Shown: piece by piece, positions 1 to 8,095 of the stretch
Numbering within the stretch: position 1 is the stretch's first letter
How the letters are laid out: every line of letters starts with the position of its first letter
Assembly: GCA_041580375.1 (NCBI GenBank)
Contig: JBFGDZ010000089.1
Span: forward strand, 1-13,813
Length of the DNA: 13,813 nt
Origin: JAPUIN01 sp041580375
GTDB lineage: Bacteria > Acidobacteriota > Polarisedimenticolia > Gp22-AA2
Reading direction: 5' to 3'
Notes under the pieces: model-generated
What the model was told of the DNA's origin: nothing
Databases searched by the model: none
Seen by the model: the letters and a program-made list of their open reading frames with translations, nothing else
Translations under genes and position numbers: made by a program

Positions 1-963
1 CGTCTCGGCGCGGCCGCGGACCTCGCGGCCGCCCCGGCGCCCCCGCACCTCCGTGACGATGTCCTTGAAACCCGGGCTCTTCGTGCGCTCGATCTGCGGC
101 GCCCGCTTCAGCACCTCGATCAGCACGTCGCGCGGCCGCACCTCGACGCCGCGCACCGCGATCGGATCCCGGCCGGCCATGCCGATCCCGGCGAGGAACT
201 GCAGCTGGCGCAGCGCCTTCTCGGAGTACCCGAAGAAGGTGATCTTGAAGAAGCACTCCCTGATCCCCTTGGCGGCGAAGCTGAGGGGCAGCGTCGCCAC
301 CTCGGAGTGCAGCGAGAGGTGCACCCGGGCCACGCCGATCGGATCCTGGAAGCGGAACAGCTCCTCCTCGCCGAGTGTTACGGTCTCCTCGAACTTCCCG
401 TCGCGGAAGACGATCGGCGGCTGCGTGATCTCGTCGAAGATCGTCTCGATGGAGTACGCCCAGGCCAGCGAGTCGCCCTGGTCCGGCGTGGAGCCGTTGT
501 AGATCCGGATCGACTTCACCTCGTCGAAGCGGTCGGCCAGCGCCCGCGCCTGCACGTTCGCGATCCCGGGGCACGAGCCGAGGCCCAGCACCGCCAGGAT
601 CCCGGCCTTCTTGAACTCGCCGTCCAGCTCCAGCTGCTTGCGCGTGGTGTGGAACAGGCCTCCCAGGTCGACGTAGTGCGTCCCGGCTTCGAGGCAGGCC
701 TTCATCACCGGCAGATTGAAGTAGTACTGCACCGAGTTGATGACGGCGCCCGCCCCCCGGATCAGCTTCACCAGGGCGGCATGGTCCGAAACGTCCGCCG
801 CGACCGCGGTGACCCCGCCCCGTTTGAGAGCCCCCGCCGCCGCGCGGGCGCCCTCCGGGTCGAGATCGGCGATGACGATCTCCTTCACCGCGCCGTCGTC
901 CGCAAGATCGCGGGCGATGGCGCGGCCTATGATTCCCGCGCCTCCGAGCACCACGATACGCAC
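1..963 (-). CDS. Saccharopine dehydrogenase-family NAD(P)-dependent oxidoreductase, C-terminus cut by window edge
   Basis: An open frame of 321 codons runs from a GTG at 963 to the window edge without a stop, so the C-terminus is missing. The N-terminus is a Rossmann nucleotide-binding fold with VVLGGAGIIGRAIA at about residues 4-17 and an acidic end to the second strand (IADLD, about 30-34). Later come INSVQYYFNLPVMKAC (about 75-90) and GLGSCPGIANV (about 127-137). This arrangement is typical of the saccharopine dehydrogenase/homospermidine synthase-like family, whose members are usually near 400 residues. The start is supported by GGGGGAGGA 4 nt upstream (967-975). Family members act in lysine or polyamine metabolism, or on unknown substrates; nothing here fixes the substrate. 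It follows the fad genes in the same direction but has its own candidate promoter, so a role in fatty-acid breakdown is not implied. Family confidence is high, exact function low. Confidence 0.85.
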   Translation of the reverse strand, partial: MRIVVLGGAGIIGRAIARDLADDGAVKEIVIADLDPEGARAAAGALKRGGVTAVAADVSDHAALVKLIRGAGAVINSVQYYFNLPVMKACLEAGTHYVDLGGLFHTTRKQLELDGEFKKAGILAVLGLGSCPGIANVQARALADRFDEVKSIRIYNGSTPDQGDSLAWAYSIETIFDEITQPPIVFRDGKFEETVTLGEEELFRFQDPIGVARVHLSLHSEVATLPLSFAAKGIRECFFKITFFGYSEKALRQLQFLAGIGMAGRDPIAVRGVEVRPRDVLIEVLKRAPQIERTKSPGFKDIVTEVRGRRGGREVRGRAET

Positions 964-1145
964 GCATCCTCCCCCGCGCGGGTCGGGCCGAGGGACGGGC
1001 GGTTCCCGGCCGTCACGGCTCCACCGGCGCGTCGCATGTGTCGATGATGGGAATGCTATCCCGGCGGTTCCGGCGGCGTCAACGCGGAGCGGCTGTCGTC
1101 CCGCCCGCCGCGACGCGCGGCCGGCGCGACGATCCGGGCCGGCTC
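964..1145 (-). other. Intergenic region between fadE-like and saccharopine dehydrogenase-like genes
   Basis: These 182 nt hold no credible gene. Just after the acyl-CoA dehydrogenase stop there is a GC-rich inverted repeat, GCCGGC at 1120-1125 and again at 1138-1143. It has no following T-run, so it is at best a weak or factor-assisted terminator. A candidate sigma-70-type promoter for the downstream gene lies at 1053-1082, and a strong Shine-Dalgarno at 967-975. Confidence 0.6.
1053..1082 (-). promoter_or_regulatory. Candidate sigma-70-type promoter of the saccharopine dehydrogenase-like gene
   Basis: On the minus strand TTGACG (1077-1082) is separated by 18 nt from TAGCAT (1053-1058). This matches the -35 consensus at five of six positions and the -10 at four of six. 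The predicted transcription start is near 1046, giving a leader of roughly 80 nt before the GTG at 963. It lies in the only sizeable gap between the fad genes and this gene, which supports separate transcription. The -10 is imperfect, so confidence is moderate. Confidence 0.5.
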
Positions 1146-2912
1146 CTAGGCGATCAGATCGTCGCCGAAGCCGTTCCCCTCGTACGCGAGGTCGCTGACC
1201 CGCACGAGGTTCCCGTCCTGGTTCTTCTCCATCCGCCGGAGCAGCTGCCGGATCCGGCGCCAGGCCGCGTTGCCGAACGTCCGCGTCAGGAGAATGTCCC
1301 GGCGCGCCGCCGCCGCGCCGGCCTCCATGACGCGCGTGTTGGCGCGCGACAGGCAGGCGATGAGGGCGTACAGGTCGCCCGCCGACTCGGCCAGCCGCTC
1401 CTGGTGGAACTCGCGCTCCACGATCCCCTTCCCATGGACGCGCAGCGCGTGCTCCGCCGCGGCGGAGAGCGCCCGCGCGTAATGCGCGGCCCGGATCGCC
1501 GTCTTCTTCAGGGGCGGCTGGATGTCCGGGAACTGCTCGGCGCTGATCGCGCGGCGGATCTTCCGGAGGGCGAAATCCGACAGCACCCCGATCTGGGAGA
1601 TCGGATCCTGGAGGGCCCGGCCCACCTTCTTGAGCTCCTCGCCCAGCCTCTGGACGCCCGCGAGGGCCACGAAGACACGCAGGATCTCGTTCGTCCCCTC
1701 GAAGATCATGTTGATCCGGCAGTCGCGCAGATAGCGCTCGTACGGGTATTCCTTGATGAACCCGTTGCCGCCGGCGATCTGCACCGCGTGGTTGACGACG
1801 CGCCAGGCGTTCTCGGAGGAGAAGATCTTCGCCAGCGCCGACTCGATCGAGTAGTCCACGTCCCCCCTCTCGGCCAGGCCGGTCGTGAGGTAGACCATGC
1901 TCTCCGCGGCGTAGGTGCCGGTGACCATCTCCGCGACCTTGCCCCGGATCATCTCGAACTCGGCGATGGAGCGATCGAACTGGCGGCGCTCCTTCGCGTA
2001 CTGAACGCTCCGGTCGATCATCTCCTTCGCCCCGCCCACGGCGCCGGCCGCGAGGGAGACGCGCCCGTCGTTGAGGATCTCCATGGCGTACTTGAATCCC
2101 CGTCCCGGCTCGCCCAGGAGGTTGCCGGCCGGCACCGGCACGCCCTGGAGCATCAGATCGGTCGTGGACGAGCCCTTCAGGCCGAGCTTGTCCTCCTCCT
2201 TCCCGGTCGACACGCCCGGCAGGTCCCGCGGCACGACGAAGGCGCTGATCGTGTCCCGGCCGTCGATCTCCGTGCGGGCGAACACGGTGAACAGGCCGGC
2301 GTGGCCGCCGTTGGTGATGTAGCGCTTGGTGCCGCTCATCACCCAGGCGTCCTTCGCCCCGTCCCACACGGCGCGCGTCTTCAGCGACGCAGCGTCCGAT
2401 CCCGAATCCGGCTCCGTCAGCGCGTAGGCGCACAGCAGATCCCCGCGCGCCACGCCCGGCAGCCACCGGCGCTTCTGCTCGTCGTTGCCGTACAGGACGA
2501 TCCCCTTGCTTCCGATGCCGAGGTGCGCGCCGATGATGGTGGTCGTCGTGGCGCAGTGGCGCCCGATCTCCTCCATGAGCCGGCAATAGGAGGAGATCGG
2601 GAGGCCCGCGCCCCCGTACTCCTCCGGGATCGTCATGCCGAACAGGCCCAGCTCCTTCATCTCCTTCACCCGCTCGACCGGGAAGACGCCCCGCTGGTCG
2701 ATCTCGGCGCCGTCCAGGCGCTCCGTCGCCCAGGAGCGGAACGACTCCAGCACGAGATCGAGCGTCTCCTTCGCCTCCGCGGCGCGGCCCGGGTACGGGA
2801 AGACCATGCCGGCCTCCAGATGGCCGTTGAACAGGGACTTCATGAAGCTGTTTTTCGCAGCGCCCCGCTCCGCTTTCGAGCGGGCGCCGGCGCTCGTCGC
2901 CGGACTCGCCAT
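1146..2912 (-). CDS. fadE: Acyl-CoA dehydrogenase, FadE/VLCAD-like long form (588 aa)
   Basis: This FAD-dependent enzyme performs the first oxidation of beta-oxidation, acyl-CoA to trans-2-enoyl-CoA. The protein has the N-terminal helical, middle beta and C-terminal helical acyl-CoA dehydrogenase domains. The middle-domain signature is YALTEPDSGSDA at about residues 163-174. The helical signature QIAGGNGFIKEYPYERY lies at about 378-394. The catalytic base is predicted to be Glu405 in IFEGTNEI. A C-terminal extension of about 180 residues and the 588-residue length fit the VLCAD/ACAD9 and Bacillus FadE type (about 590 residues) rather than 380-residue short-chain forms. The frame stays open upstream to 3080, but the ATG at 2912 is chosen because AAGGAGG sits 8 nt before it and the upstream part would overlap the fadJ-like gene. 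It follows that gene by 40 nt, so co-transcription is likely. Chain-length preference cannot be read from the sequence. Confidence 0.95.
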   Translation of the reverse strand: MASPATSAGARSKAERGAAKNSFMKSLFNGHLEAGMVFPYPGRAAEAKETLDLVLESFRSWATERLDGAEIDQRGVFPVERVKEMKELGLFGMTIPEEYGGAGLPISSYCRLMEEIGRHCATTTTIIGAHLGIGSKGIVLYGNDEQKRRWLPGVARGDLLCAYALTEPDSGSDAASLKTRAVWDGAKDAWVMSGTKRYITNGGHAGLFTVFARTEIDGRDTISAFVVPRDLPGVSTGKEEDKLGLKGSSTTDLMLQGVPVPAGNLLGEPGRGFKYAMEILNDGRVSLAAGAVGGAKEMIDRSVQYAKERRQFDRSIAEFEMIRGKVAEMVTGTYAAESMVYLTTGLAERGDVDYSIESALAKIFSSENAWRVVNHAVQIAGGNGFIKEYPYERYLRDCRINMIFEGTNEILRVFVALAGVQRLGEELKKVGRALQDPISQIGVLSDFALRKIRRAISAEQFPDIQPPLKKTAIRAAHYARALSAAAEHALRVHGKGIVEREFHQERLAESAGDLYALIACLSRANTRVMEAGAAAARRDILLTRTFGNAAWRRIRQLLRRMEKNQDGNLVRVSDLAYEGNGFGDDLIA

Positions 2913-2920
2913 GATCAAAA

Positions 2921-2927
2921 CCTCCTT
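2921..2927 (-). promoter_or_regulatory. Strong ribosome binding site of the acyl-CoA dehydrogenase
   Basis: AAGGAGG on the minus strand lies 8 nt before the ATG at 2912. It is among the best Shine-Dalgarno matches in the window. It fixes the start codon against the 56-codon upstream extension of the same open frame, which would run into the 3' end of the fadJ-like gene. Confidence 0.85.
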
Positions 2928-2952
2928 AATCCCCTCGAACCGTCCTTGAAGC

Positions 2953-5181
2953 CTACCCGCCGAAGAAGCGGCGCCCTCCCCCCGCCATCTCCAGCAGCAG
3001 TCGCGTCGCCACGAACCGCGTGCCGTGCCTCTCGGCCAGGACCTCCAGCCCCTGCACGATCGCGGGCAGGCCCTGCGCATCGGCGTGCCGGAGCAGCCCC
3101 CCCCGGAACGGGGGGAAGCCGGTCCCCATCACCATCGCCAGATCGACGTCGGCGGGCGTCGCCGCGATCCCATCCTCCAGGCAGCGCGCCGCTTCGTTGA
3201 TCATCGGAAGGACCAGGCGGCTCTCCGTCGGAGCCGGGTCCAGGCTCATGCGCTCGCGCGTCGAGACCAGCCCGTAGACGCCGACGTTGACCTCGCGCGC
3301 CGCGGAGGACCGCTCGTCCCCCCCGTTTCCTTCACGGCCGCGCGCCCGGTACTGGTAGAAGCCGCGGCCCGACTTGCGGCCCAGCCACCCCTTCTCCTTC
3401 AGGATCTGCAGCGCCGCCGTGCGGGGCGCGCGATCGCGGAAGGCCTCCGCCAGCACCGCGGCGACGTGGGCCGAGACGTCGATGCCGACCTGATCCAGGA
3501 GCGCGAACGGGCCCATCGGCATCCCGAACGCGACCATGGCCCCGTCGACCTCCTCGACCCGCGCCCCCTCCTCGAGCAGCAGCAGCGCCTCGCCCAGATA
3601 GGTCATCAGAATGCGGTTCACGAGGAAGCCCGGGGCGTCCCCCACGACGACCGGCGTCTTGCCGATCCGCTTCGCCAGCGACACGATCGTGGCGACCGCG
3701 TCGGGGGAGGTTCCCTCGCCCCGGATCACCTCCACGAGCGGCATGCGGTGCACGGGGTTGAAGAAGTGCATGCCGACGACGTCCTGCGGGCGCGACGCCC
3801 CCTCGGCGATCTCGCGGATCGGCAGCGACGACGTGTTCGTGGCGAAGACGCATCCCTCCGGCGTCGCCGCCTCGATCTCGCGCAGGACCTTGCGCTTGAC
3901 CTCGATCGATTCGACCACAGCCTCGATGACGACGTCCGCGCGGCGGATGCCCGAGTAATCCAGGGTCGGCTGCACCAGACCCATGCGTCGGTCGAATTCC
4001 CGCCGGGTGATCCTCTTCTTGCGCAGCTCGGCGCGGTTGAGATCCCGCGCCGCGCGCACGCCCTGCGCCAGGGCCCCGGGATCGATGTCCTTGAGGCGCA
4101 CCGGCACGCCGGCCCGCGCCAGGGCCTGCGCGATGCCGCCTCCCATGATGCCGGCGCCGAGGACCGCGGCGGCACGGACCTCGCGCGGGCGCGCGGACCC
4201 GTCCGCGATCCCGCCGCCCTTGCGGGCCGCCTGCTGCATGAAGAAGATCGAGACGAGGCTCTTGCACGTGGCGCCGGCCGCGAGCTGGCCCAGCGCGACC
4301 ATCTCGCGGTTCAGCCCGGCCTCCAGGCCGTGCTTCAGGCCGTGCGCGACGGCGTCCAGCGCCAAGAACGGCGCAGGGTAGTGGCTCCGGTTCAGGCGGC
4401 CGCGGAGCTGCCGTTCCGCCAGCCAGGTCGTCAGGGCGATCGAGGCGCGGCGCACGGGGTTGATGCGCGCCGCCAGGTTGTCGGCGAACCGCCTGCGGGG
4501 CCGGAGCCGCCCGGCGGCGGCGTCCCGCACCATCCGCTCCGCCGCGTCCAGGAGGTACTCCGGTGGGGCGATCGCGTCCACCAGGCCGGTTTTGAGCGCG
4601 CGCCGAGCGTCCACGGAGCGGCCGGTCAGGATCATGTCGAGGGCGGCCGGCAGCCCGACGCGGCGGGGCAGGCGCTGCGTCCCGCCCCATCCCGGGACGA
4701 TCCCCAGCCGCACCTCCGGGAGGCCGATCTCGGTGCGCGGATCGTCGGCCGCGATCCGGAAGTGGCAGGCCAGAGCGAGCTCGGTCCCGCCTCCCAGGCA
4801 GGTGCCGTTGATGGCGGCGACGACGGGGAACGGAAGTCGCTCGAGCGATCCGAACAGGCGCTGGCCCTTGCGCGAGGCGTTCTCGGCATCCTGGATCGAT
4901 CCCAGCTTTTCGATCTCGCGCACATCCGCCCCGGCGATGAACGAGCCGGGCTTGGCGCTGGCGACGACGAGGCCCCGCACGTTCTTGTCGTGCGCCGCCT
5001 GATCCAGGAGGATCTCCAGGACCGCGACGACCGGACCGTTGAGGACGTTCACCTTCTCGTTGGGACGATCGAAGATGAGGAAGGCCAGGCCGTCGCGCCG
5101 CGTCTCGAAGAGGACGCCGGGGCCCTCGAGCGGCAGGGTCTTCTGGCCGATGTCGGCGGCGTCAATGCGATCGGCGCTCAT
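2953..5181 (-). CDS. fadJ: Bifunctional enoyl-CoA hydratase / 3-hydroxyacyl-CoA dehydrogenase (FadJ-like, 742 aa)
   Basis: This is the large multifunctional subunit of the beta-oxidation complex. It hydrates 2-enoyl-CoA and then oxidises the 3-hydroxyacyl-CoA with NAD. The N-terminal crotonase domain covers about residues 20-220, with the oxyanion-hole region SFIAGADVREI (80-90) and the two expected catalytic glutamates, Glu134 in LGGGTELALA and Glu156 in LPEVRLGIVPGWGG. The dehydrogenase half starts with the NAD-binding motif VLGAGIMGGGIA (about 340-351). It contains the catalytic His472 in GMHFFNPVHRMPLVEV and PGFLVNR at about 517-523. The FadJ-type linker (SIFFMQQAARKGGG) and the 742-residue length favour FadJ (about 714 in E. 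coli) over FadB. The ATG is preceded by GGAGG with 4 nt spacing. It begins 37 nt after the thiolase stop, so the two subunits are probably co-translated and form a heteromeric complex. Confidence 0.95.
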   Translation of the reverse strand: MSADRIDAADIGQKTLPLEGPGVLFETRRDGLAFLIFDRPNEKVNVLNGPVVAVLEILLDQAAHDKNVRGLVVASAKPGSFIAGADVREIEKLGSIQDAENASRKGQRLFGSLERLPFPVVAAINGTCLGGGTELALACHFRIAADDPRTEIGLPEVRLGIVPGWGGTQRLPRRVGLPAALDMILTGRSVDARRALKTGLVDAIAPPEYLLDAAERMVRDAAAGRLRPRRRFADNLAARINPVRRASIALTTWLAERQLRGRLNRSHYPAPFLALDAVAHGLKHGLEAGLNREMVALGQLAAGATCKSLVSIFFMQQAARKGGGIADGSARPREVRAAAVLGAGIMGGGIAQALARAGVPVRLKDIDPGALAQGVRAARDLNRAELRKKRITRREFDRRMGLVQPTLDYSGIRRADVVIEAVVESIEVKRKVLREIEAATPEGCVFATNTSSLPIREIAEGASRPQDVVGMHFFNPVHRMPLVEVIRGEGTSPDAVATIVSLAKRIGKTPVVVGDAPGFLVNRILMTYLGEALLLLEEGARVEEVDGAMVAFGMPMGPFALLDQVGIDVSAHVAAVLAEAFRDRAPRTAALQILKEKGWLGRKSGRGFYQYRARGREGNGGDERSSAAREVNVGVYGLVSTRERMSLDPAPTESRLVLPMINEAARCLEDGIAATPADVDLAMVMGTGFPPFRGGLLRHADAQGLPAIVQGLEVLAERHGTRFVATRLLLEMAGGGRRFFGG

Positions 5182-5218
5182 CGCTCCTCCCTCCTTCGAC
5201 CCGGATCGGCCGCCCGCT

Positions 5219-6505
5219 TCATGATCGCTCCAGGATGAGCGCAGCGCCCTGTCCCCCGCCGACGCACAGCGTCGCGAGGCCGAGGGTGAGATCCCGACGG
5301 GCCATCTCCTTCAGCAGCGTCAGGGCGAGGCGCGTGCCGGAGCATCCCACGGGATGCCCCAGGGCGATGGCGCCCCCGTTGACGTTGATCCGCTCCGGCC
5401 CGGGATCCCCGGGAGCGGCGGCGAGGTCGAGCTCCGCCCGGGCGAACTCGGGCGAGGCGAGCGCCCGCCGCACGGCGAGCACCTGCGCGGCGAACGCCTC
5501 GTTGATCTCGAGCAGCTCCAGGTCGTCCATGCTGACGCCGGCCCTCTTCATCGCCAGGACACTCGCGTAGACGGGACCCAGCCCCATCGTCGAGGGATCG
5601 AGCCCGGCGAAGCCGTACGATCGGATCCGTCCCAGATAGGGGATCCCGATCTCCCGGACGCGCTCCTCCGAAGCGACGACGACGGCGGCGGCCCCGTCGG
5701 TCAGCATGCAGGAGTTGCCCGCCGTGACGGTGCCGTAACGCCGGTCGAACGCCGGCTTGAGGCGCGCCAGCTGCTCCATCGTCTGGTCCGCCCGCGGCCC
5801 CACGTCGTCGAGGACCGGCTCGTGCTCCGGCGGCGGGAAGACCGGCGCGATCTCCTCGCGCAGCCGCGGGGCCGCGGCCGACGCGCGGCGGTGGCTCTCG
5901 AGCGCGAAAGCGTCCTGCTCCTCCCGGCCGATGTGGAAGCGCCGGGCGAGAACCTCCGCGGTCTCCCCCATGTTCAGCCCGCAGATCGCGTCGGTCAGGC
6001 CGACCTTGAGCGCGGGGACCGGCGTCAGATCCCGACGGCCGAAGCGGAGCAGCGCGCCGACCTTCGACGACAAGGACCGGGCGCGCTGCAGCCCCATGGC
6101 TCTCGTGATGAAGGAGTACGGCAGCAGGAACGGGATGCGCGACATCGACTCGACGCCGGCGGCGAGCACCACGTCCGCCAGGCCCGACTCGACCCGGTGG
6201 TATGCGGAGACGATCGACTGGATGCCGGAGGCGCAGTTCTGGTTCACGGTGAACGCGGGGACCCGCCGCGGGATCCCGGCTTTCAGCGCCGCAACCCTGG
6301 CCAGGGTCGTCGATTCGGCCGGCTGCGCGATGTTCCCGACGATCACCTCGTCCACCGCGGCGGGGTCGAGATCGATGCGCGCCATCGCCTCGACGAGGGC
6401 GATGCGGGCCAGCTCGTCGGCCGGCACGTCGGCCAGCACGCCCCAGGCCCTGCAGAACGGCGTGCGCACGCCGTCGACGATGACGACGCTCCGGCGCTCG
6501 CTCAT
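5219..6505 (-). CDS. fadI: Acetyl-CoA C-acyltransferase (3-ketoacyl-CoA thiolase, FadI-like, 428 aa)
   Basis: The enzyme cleaves 3-ketoacyl-CoA with CoA to give acetyl-CoA and a shortened acyl-CoA, the last step of beta-oxidation. All thiolase catalytic motifs are present: nucleophile Cys91 in NQNCASGIQS, His384 in NGGAIALGHPVGCSG, and Cys414 in LCVGGGQG near the C-terminus. The length of 428 residues fits FadI/mitochondrial trifunctional beta-subunit thiolases (about 436 in E. coli). An insertion of hydrophobic and basic residues around 125-150 (PFLLPYSFITRAMG) matches the loop characteristic of that subgroup. It is the first of three fad genes and its partner subunit lies 37 nt downstream. 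The gene starts 40 nt after the NtrX-like regulator stop, without a strong Shine-Dalgarno, so translational coupling or readthrough is plausible. An acetoacetyl-CoA thiolase is possible but less likely beside a fadJ homologue. Confidence 0.95.
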   Translation of the reverse strand: MSERRSVVIVDGVRTPFCRAWGVLADVPADELARIALVEAMARIDLDPAAVDEVIVGNIAQPAESTTLARVAALKAGIPRRVPAFTVNQNCASGIQSIVSAYHRVESGLADVVLAAGVESMSRIPFLLPYSFITRAMGLQRARSLSSKVGALLRFGRRDLTPVPALKVGLTDAICGLNMGETAEVLARRFHIGREEQDAFALESHRRASAAAPRLREEIAPVFPPPEHEPVLDDVGPRADQTMEQLARLKPAFDRRYGTVTAGNSCMLTDGAAAVVVASEERVREIGIPYLGRIRSYGFAGLDPSTMGLGPVYASVLAMKRAGVSMDDLELLEINEAFAAQVLAVRRALASPEFARAELDLAAAPGDPGPERINVNGGAIALGHPVGCSGTRLALTLLKEMARRDLTLGLATLCVGGGQGAALILERS

Positions 6506-6524
6506 CGGCGCGATCCGGGTCTGC

Positions 6525-6536
6525 GCCCGCGCGGGC
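6525..6536. repeat. 12-bp perfect palindrome before the thiolase gene
   Basis: GCCCGCGCGGGC reads identically on both strands. It lies in the 40-nt gap between the NtrX-like regulator stop and the thiolase start. It may be an operator or a small hairpin, but strings of G and C make such palindromes common in DNA of this composition, so functional confidence is low. Confidence 0.3.
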
Positions 6537-6545
6537 CGGGTGCGC

Positions 6546-7940
6546 TCATTCCCCGACCCGGTCCCGCGAGATGCCGTAGTGCTCGAGCTTTTTGTACAGG
6601 TTGCTGCGCGGCGTCTCGATCGCCTTGGCGGTGCGCGCCACGTTCCATCGGAACTCCTTCAGCTTGCTCAGGATGAAGGCCTTCTCGGCCTCCTCGCGAT
6701 ACTCCTGCAGCGTGCGGTGCCGCGCGGGATCCACGCCGCTCCCGGCGTCCCCCCCCTGGGCATCGTTCAGCTCGCCCGGCCCGCCCCCGTAGGCGGCCAC
6801 GTCCGATTCCGCGATCGCGTCGCCCGGGGCCATGATCAGCAGCCTCTCCACGGCGTTCCGCAGCTCCCGCACGTTGCCGCGCCACGGCCGCGCCGCCAGC
6901 CGCGCCAGCGCCGCTTCGTCGAAGCGCTTCAGACGGTAGTTGTTCTCCGCGCAGAACGTCCCGACGAAATGCTCGACCAGCAGCGGGATGTCGTCGCGCC
7001 TCTCGCGCAGCGGCGGCACCGCGATCGGCACGACGTTCAGGCGGAAGAACAGGTCCTCGCGGAAGCGGCCGCCGCGGATCTCCGAGGGGAGATCCTTGTT
7101 GGTGGCGGCGATCACCCGCACGTCGACGCGCAGCGTCTTCGCCAGACCCACGGGCTCCACCTCGCCGCTCTCGAGGACGCGCAGGACCTTGGCCTGCGTG
7201 CGCTGGCTCATGTCGCCGATCTCGTCGAGGAAGATCGTCCCGCCGTCGGCCTGGACGAACTTGCCGGTCTGCCGGCTCGAGGCGCCGGTGAACGCTCCCT
7301 TCTCGTGGCCGAACAGCTCCGACTCGATCAGATCCTCGGGGATGGCGGCGCAGTTCACCTTGACGAAGGGACGGTCCGCGCGGGGGCTCTGGCGGTGGAT
7401 GGAGTGGGCGATCAGCTCCTTGCCCGTGCCGCTCTCGCCCGTGATGAGGACCGTGGCGTTCGTGGGTGACGCGCGCGCGACGGCCTTCTCGATCTCCCTG
7501 AGGGCGGCGGAGCGGCCGATGATCCGCGTGCGGGCGTCGGCGGCCCCGCGCAGCCGCTGATTCTCCTCCCGCAGCCGCTTGCGCTCGATGGCGTTGCGGA
7601 TCGCCGTGAGCACCCGGTCCGACTCCAGCGGCTTCTCGAGAAAATCGTAGGCGCCCCGCTGGATCGCCTCGACGGCCGTGGGGACGTCGCCGTGGCCGGA
7701 GATCATCAGGATCGGCGTGTGAGGGTCCTGCGCCCGGGCCTTCTGGAGCGCCTCGAGACCGTCCATCCCGGGCATCTTGATGTCCAGGAGCACGGCGTCC
7801 GGCGTCTCGCGCTCGAGGGCCTGAATGCCCGCCGGGCCCGACGCGGCCTCGGCGTAATCGTATCCCTCGTACTCCAGCACCATGCGCAGCGACTTCCGGA
7901 TCGCCTCTTCGTCGTCGATGACCAGGACCTTGCCCTTCAA
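6546..7940 (-). CDS. NtrX-like sigma-54-dependent response regulator (REC-AAA+-Fis HTH, 464 aa)
   Basis: A bacterial enhancer-binding protein that should activate sigma-54 RNA polymerase when phosphorylated. The receiver domain (about 1-118) has acidic residues IDDEE, phospho-acceptor Asp53 in LLDIKMPGMDG and Lys103 in FLEKPL. The AAA+ domain has Walker A GESGTGKE (168-175), the sigma-54-contacting loop GAFTGA (215-220), Walker B FLDEIGD (237-243) and RPWRGNVREL (351-360). The C-terminal Fis-type helix-turn-helix (about 415-457, AFILSKLKEFRWNVARTAKAI) resembles NtrX. The start is a TTG at 7940, with CCGGAGA upstream, placing MKGKVLVIDDE at the normal beginning of a receiver. An alternative TTG at 8033 would add 31 residues of non-receiver sequence and start inside the htrA terminator. 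The next gene, a thiolase, starts 40 nt downstream. No partner kinase is in the window. The NtrX subfamily assignment is less sure than the domain architecture. Confidence 0.9.
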   Translation of the reverse strand: MKGKVLVIDDEEAIRKSLRMVLEYEGYDYAEAASGPAGIQALERETPDAVLLDIKMPGMDGLEALQKARAQDPHTPILMISGHGDVPTAVEAIQRGAYDFLEKPLESDRVLTAIRNAIERKRLREENQRLRGAADARTRIIGRSAALREIEKAVARASPTNATVLITGESGTGKELIAHSIHRQSPRADRPFVKVNCAAIPEDLIESELFGHEKGAFTGASSRQTGKFVQADGGTIFLDEIGDMSQRTQAKVLRVLESGEVEPVGLAKTLRVDVRVIAATNKDLPSEIRGGRFREDLFFRLNVVPIAVPPLRERRDDIPLLVEHFVGTFCAENNYRLKRFDEAALARLAARPWRGNVRELRNAVERLLIMAPGDAIAESDVAAYGGGPGELNDAQGGDAGSGVDPARHRTLQEYREEAEKAFILSKLKEFRWNVARTAKAIETPRSNLYKKLEHYGISRDRVGE

Positions 7941-8031
7941 GAGCGGTCTCCGGAGAGGCGCGTGCGGGCTTCGGATGGAGCGCGGCCGCGGCGCGGCCCG
8001 CCCCGCGATGGAACAGGCTCCCGATGATAGC
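7941..8031 (-). other. Gap upstream of the NtrX-like gene
   Basis: Ninety-one nt lie between the htrA terminator tail and the TTG start. A Shine-Dalgarno-like CCGGAGA precedes the start. TATCAT (minus strand, 8024-8029) could act as a -10, but no acceptable -35 lies at the right distance. Transcription may therefore begin from a promoter I cannot recognise, or from readthrough of the terminator. Confidence 0.4.
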
Positions 8032-8065
8032 AAAAAGCGGAGCCCGGAAACCTCCGGGCCCCGCT
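8032..8065 (-). terminator. Intrinsic terminator of htrA
   Basis: On the minus strand a 13-bp stem with one internal mismatch (arms 8053-8065 and 8036-8048) closes a 4-nt loop (8049-8052). It is followed by five T residues (complement of 8032-8036). It begins 30 nt after the htrA stop codon. The GC-rich stem followed by a T-run is a textbook Rho-independent terminator and marks the end of the htrA transcript. Confidence 0.9.
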
Positions 8066-8095
8066 GGAGTGGCTCCGCGGCCGTGGCGAGAACGC

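Noticed and set aside
1120..1143. GCCGGC inverted repeat as the terminator of the fad cluster
   Set aside because: Six-base arms with a 12-nt loop and no T-run are not enough in DNA this GC-rich.
2913..3080. Upstream extension of the acyl-CoA dehydrogenase frame to 3080
   Set aside because: It would overlap the fadJ-like coding end, has no family similarity, and a near-ideal Shine-Dalgarno precedes the ATG at 2912.
8030..8044. A TTGC with GGCTCC at the N5 distance on the minus strand, resembling a sigma-54 promoter for the NtrX-like gene
   Set aside because: The essential GG of the -24 element is off by one base, and the bases belong to the htrA terminator stem and T-run.
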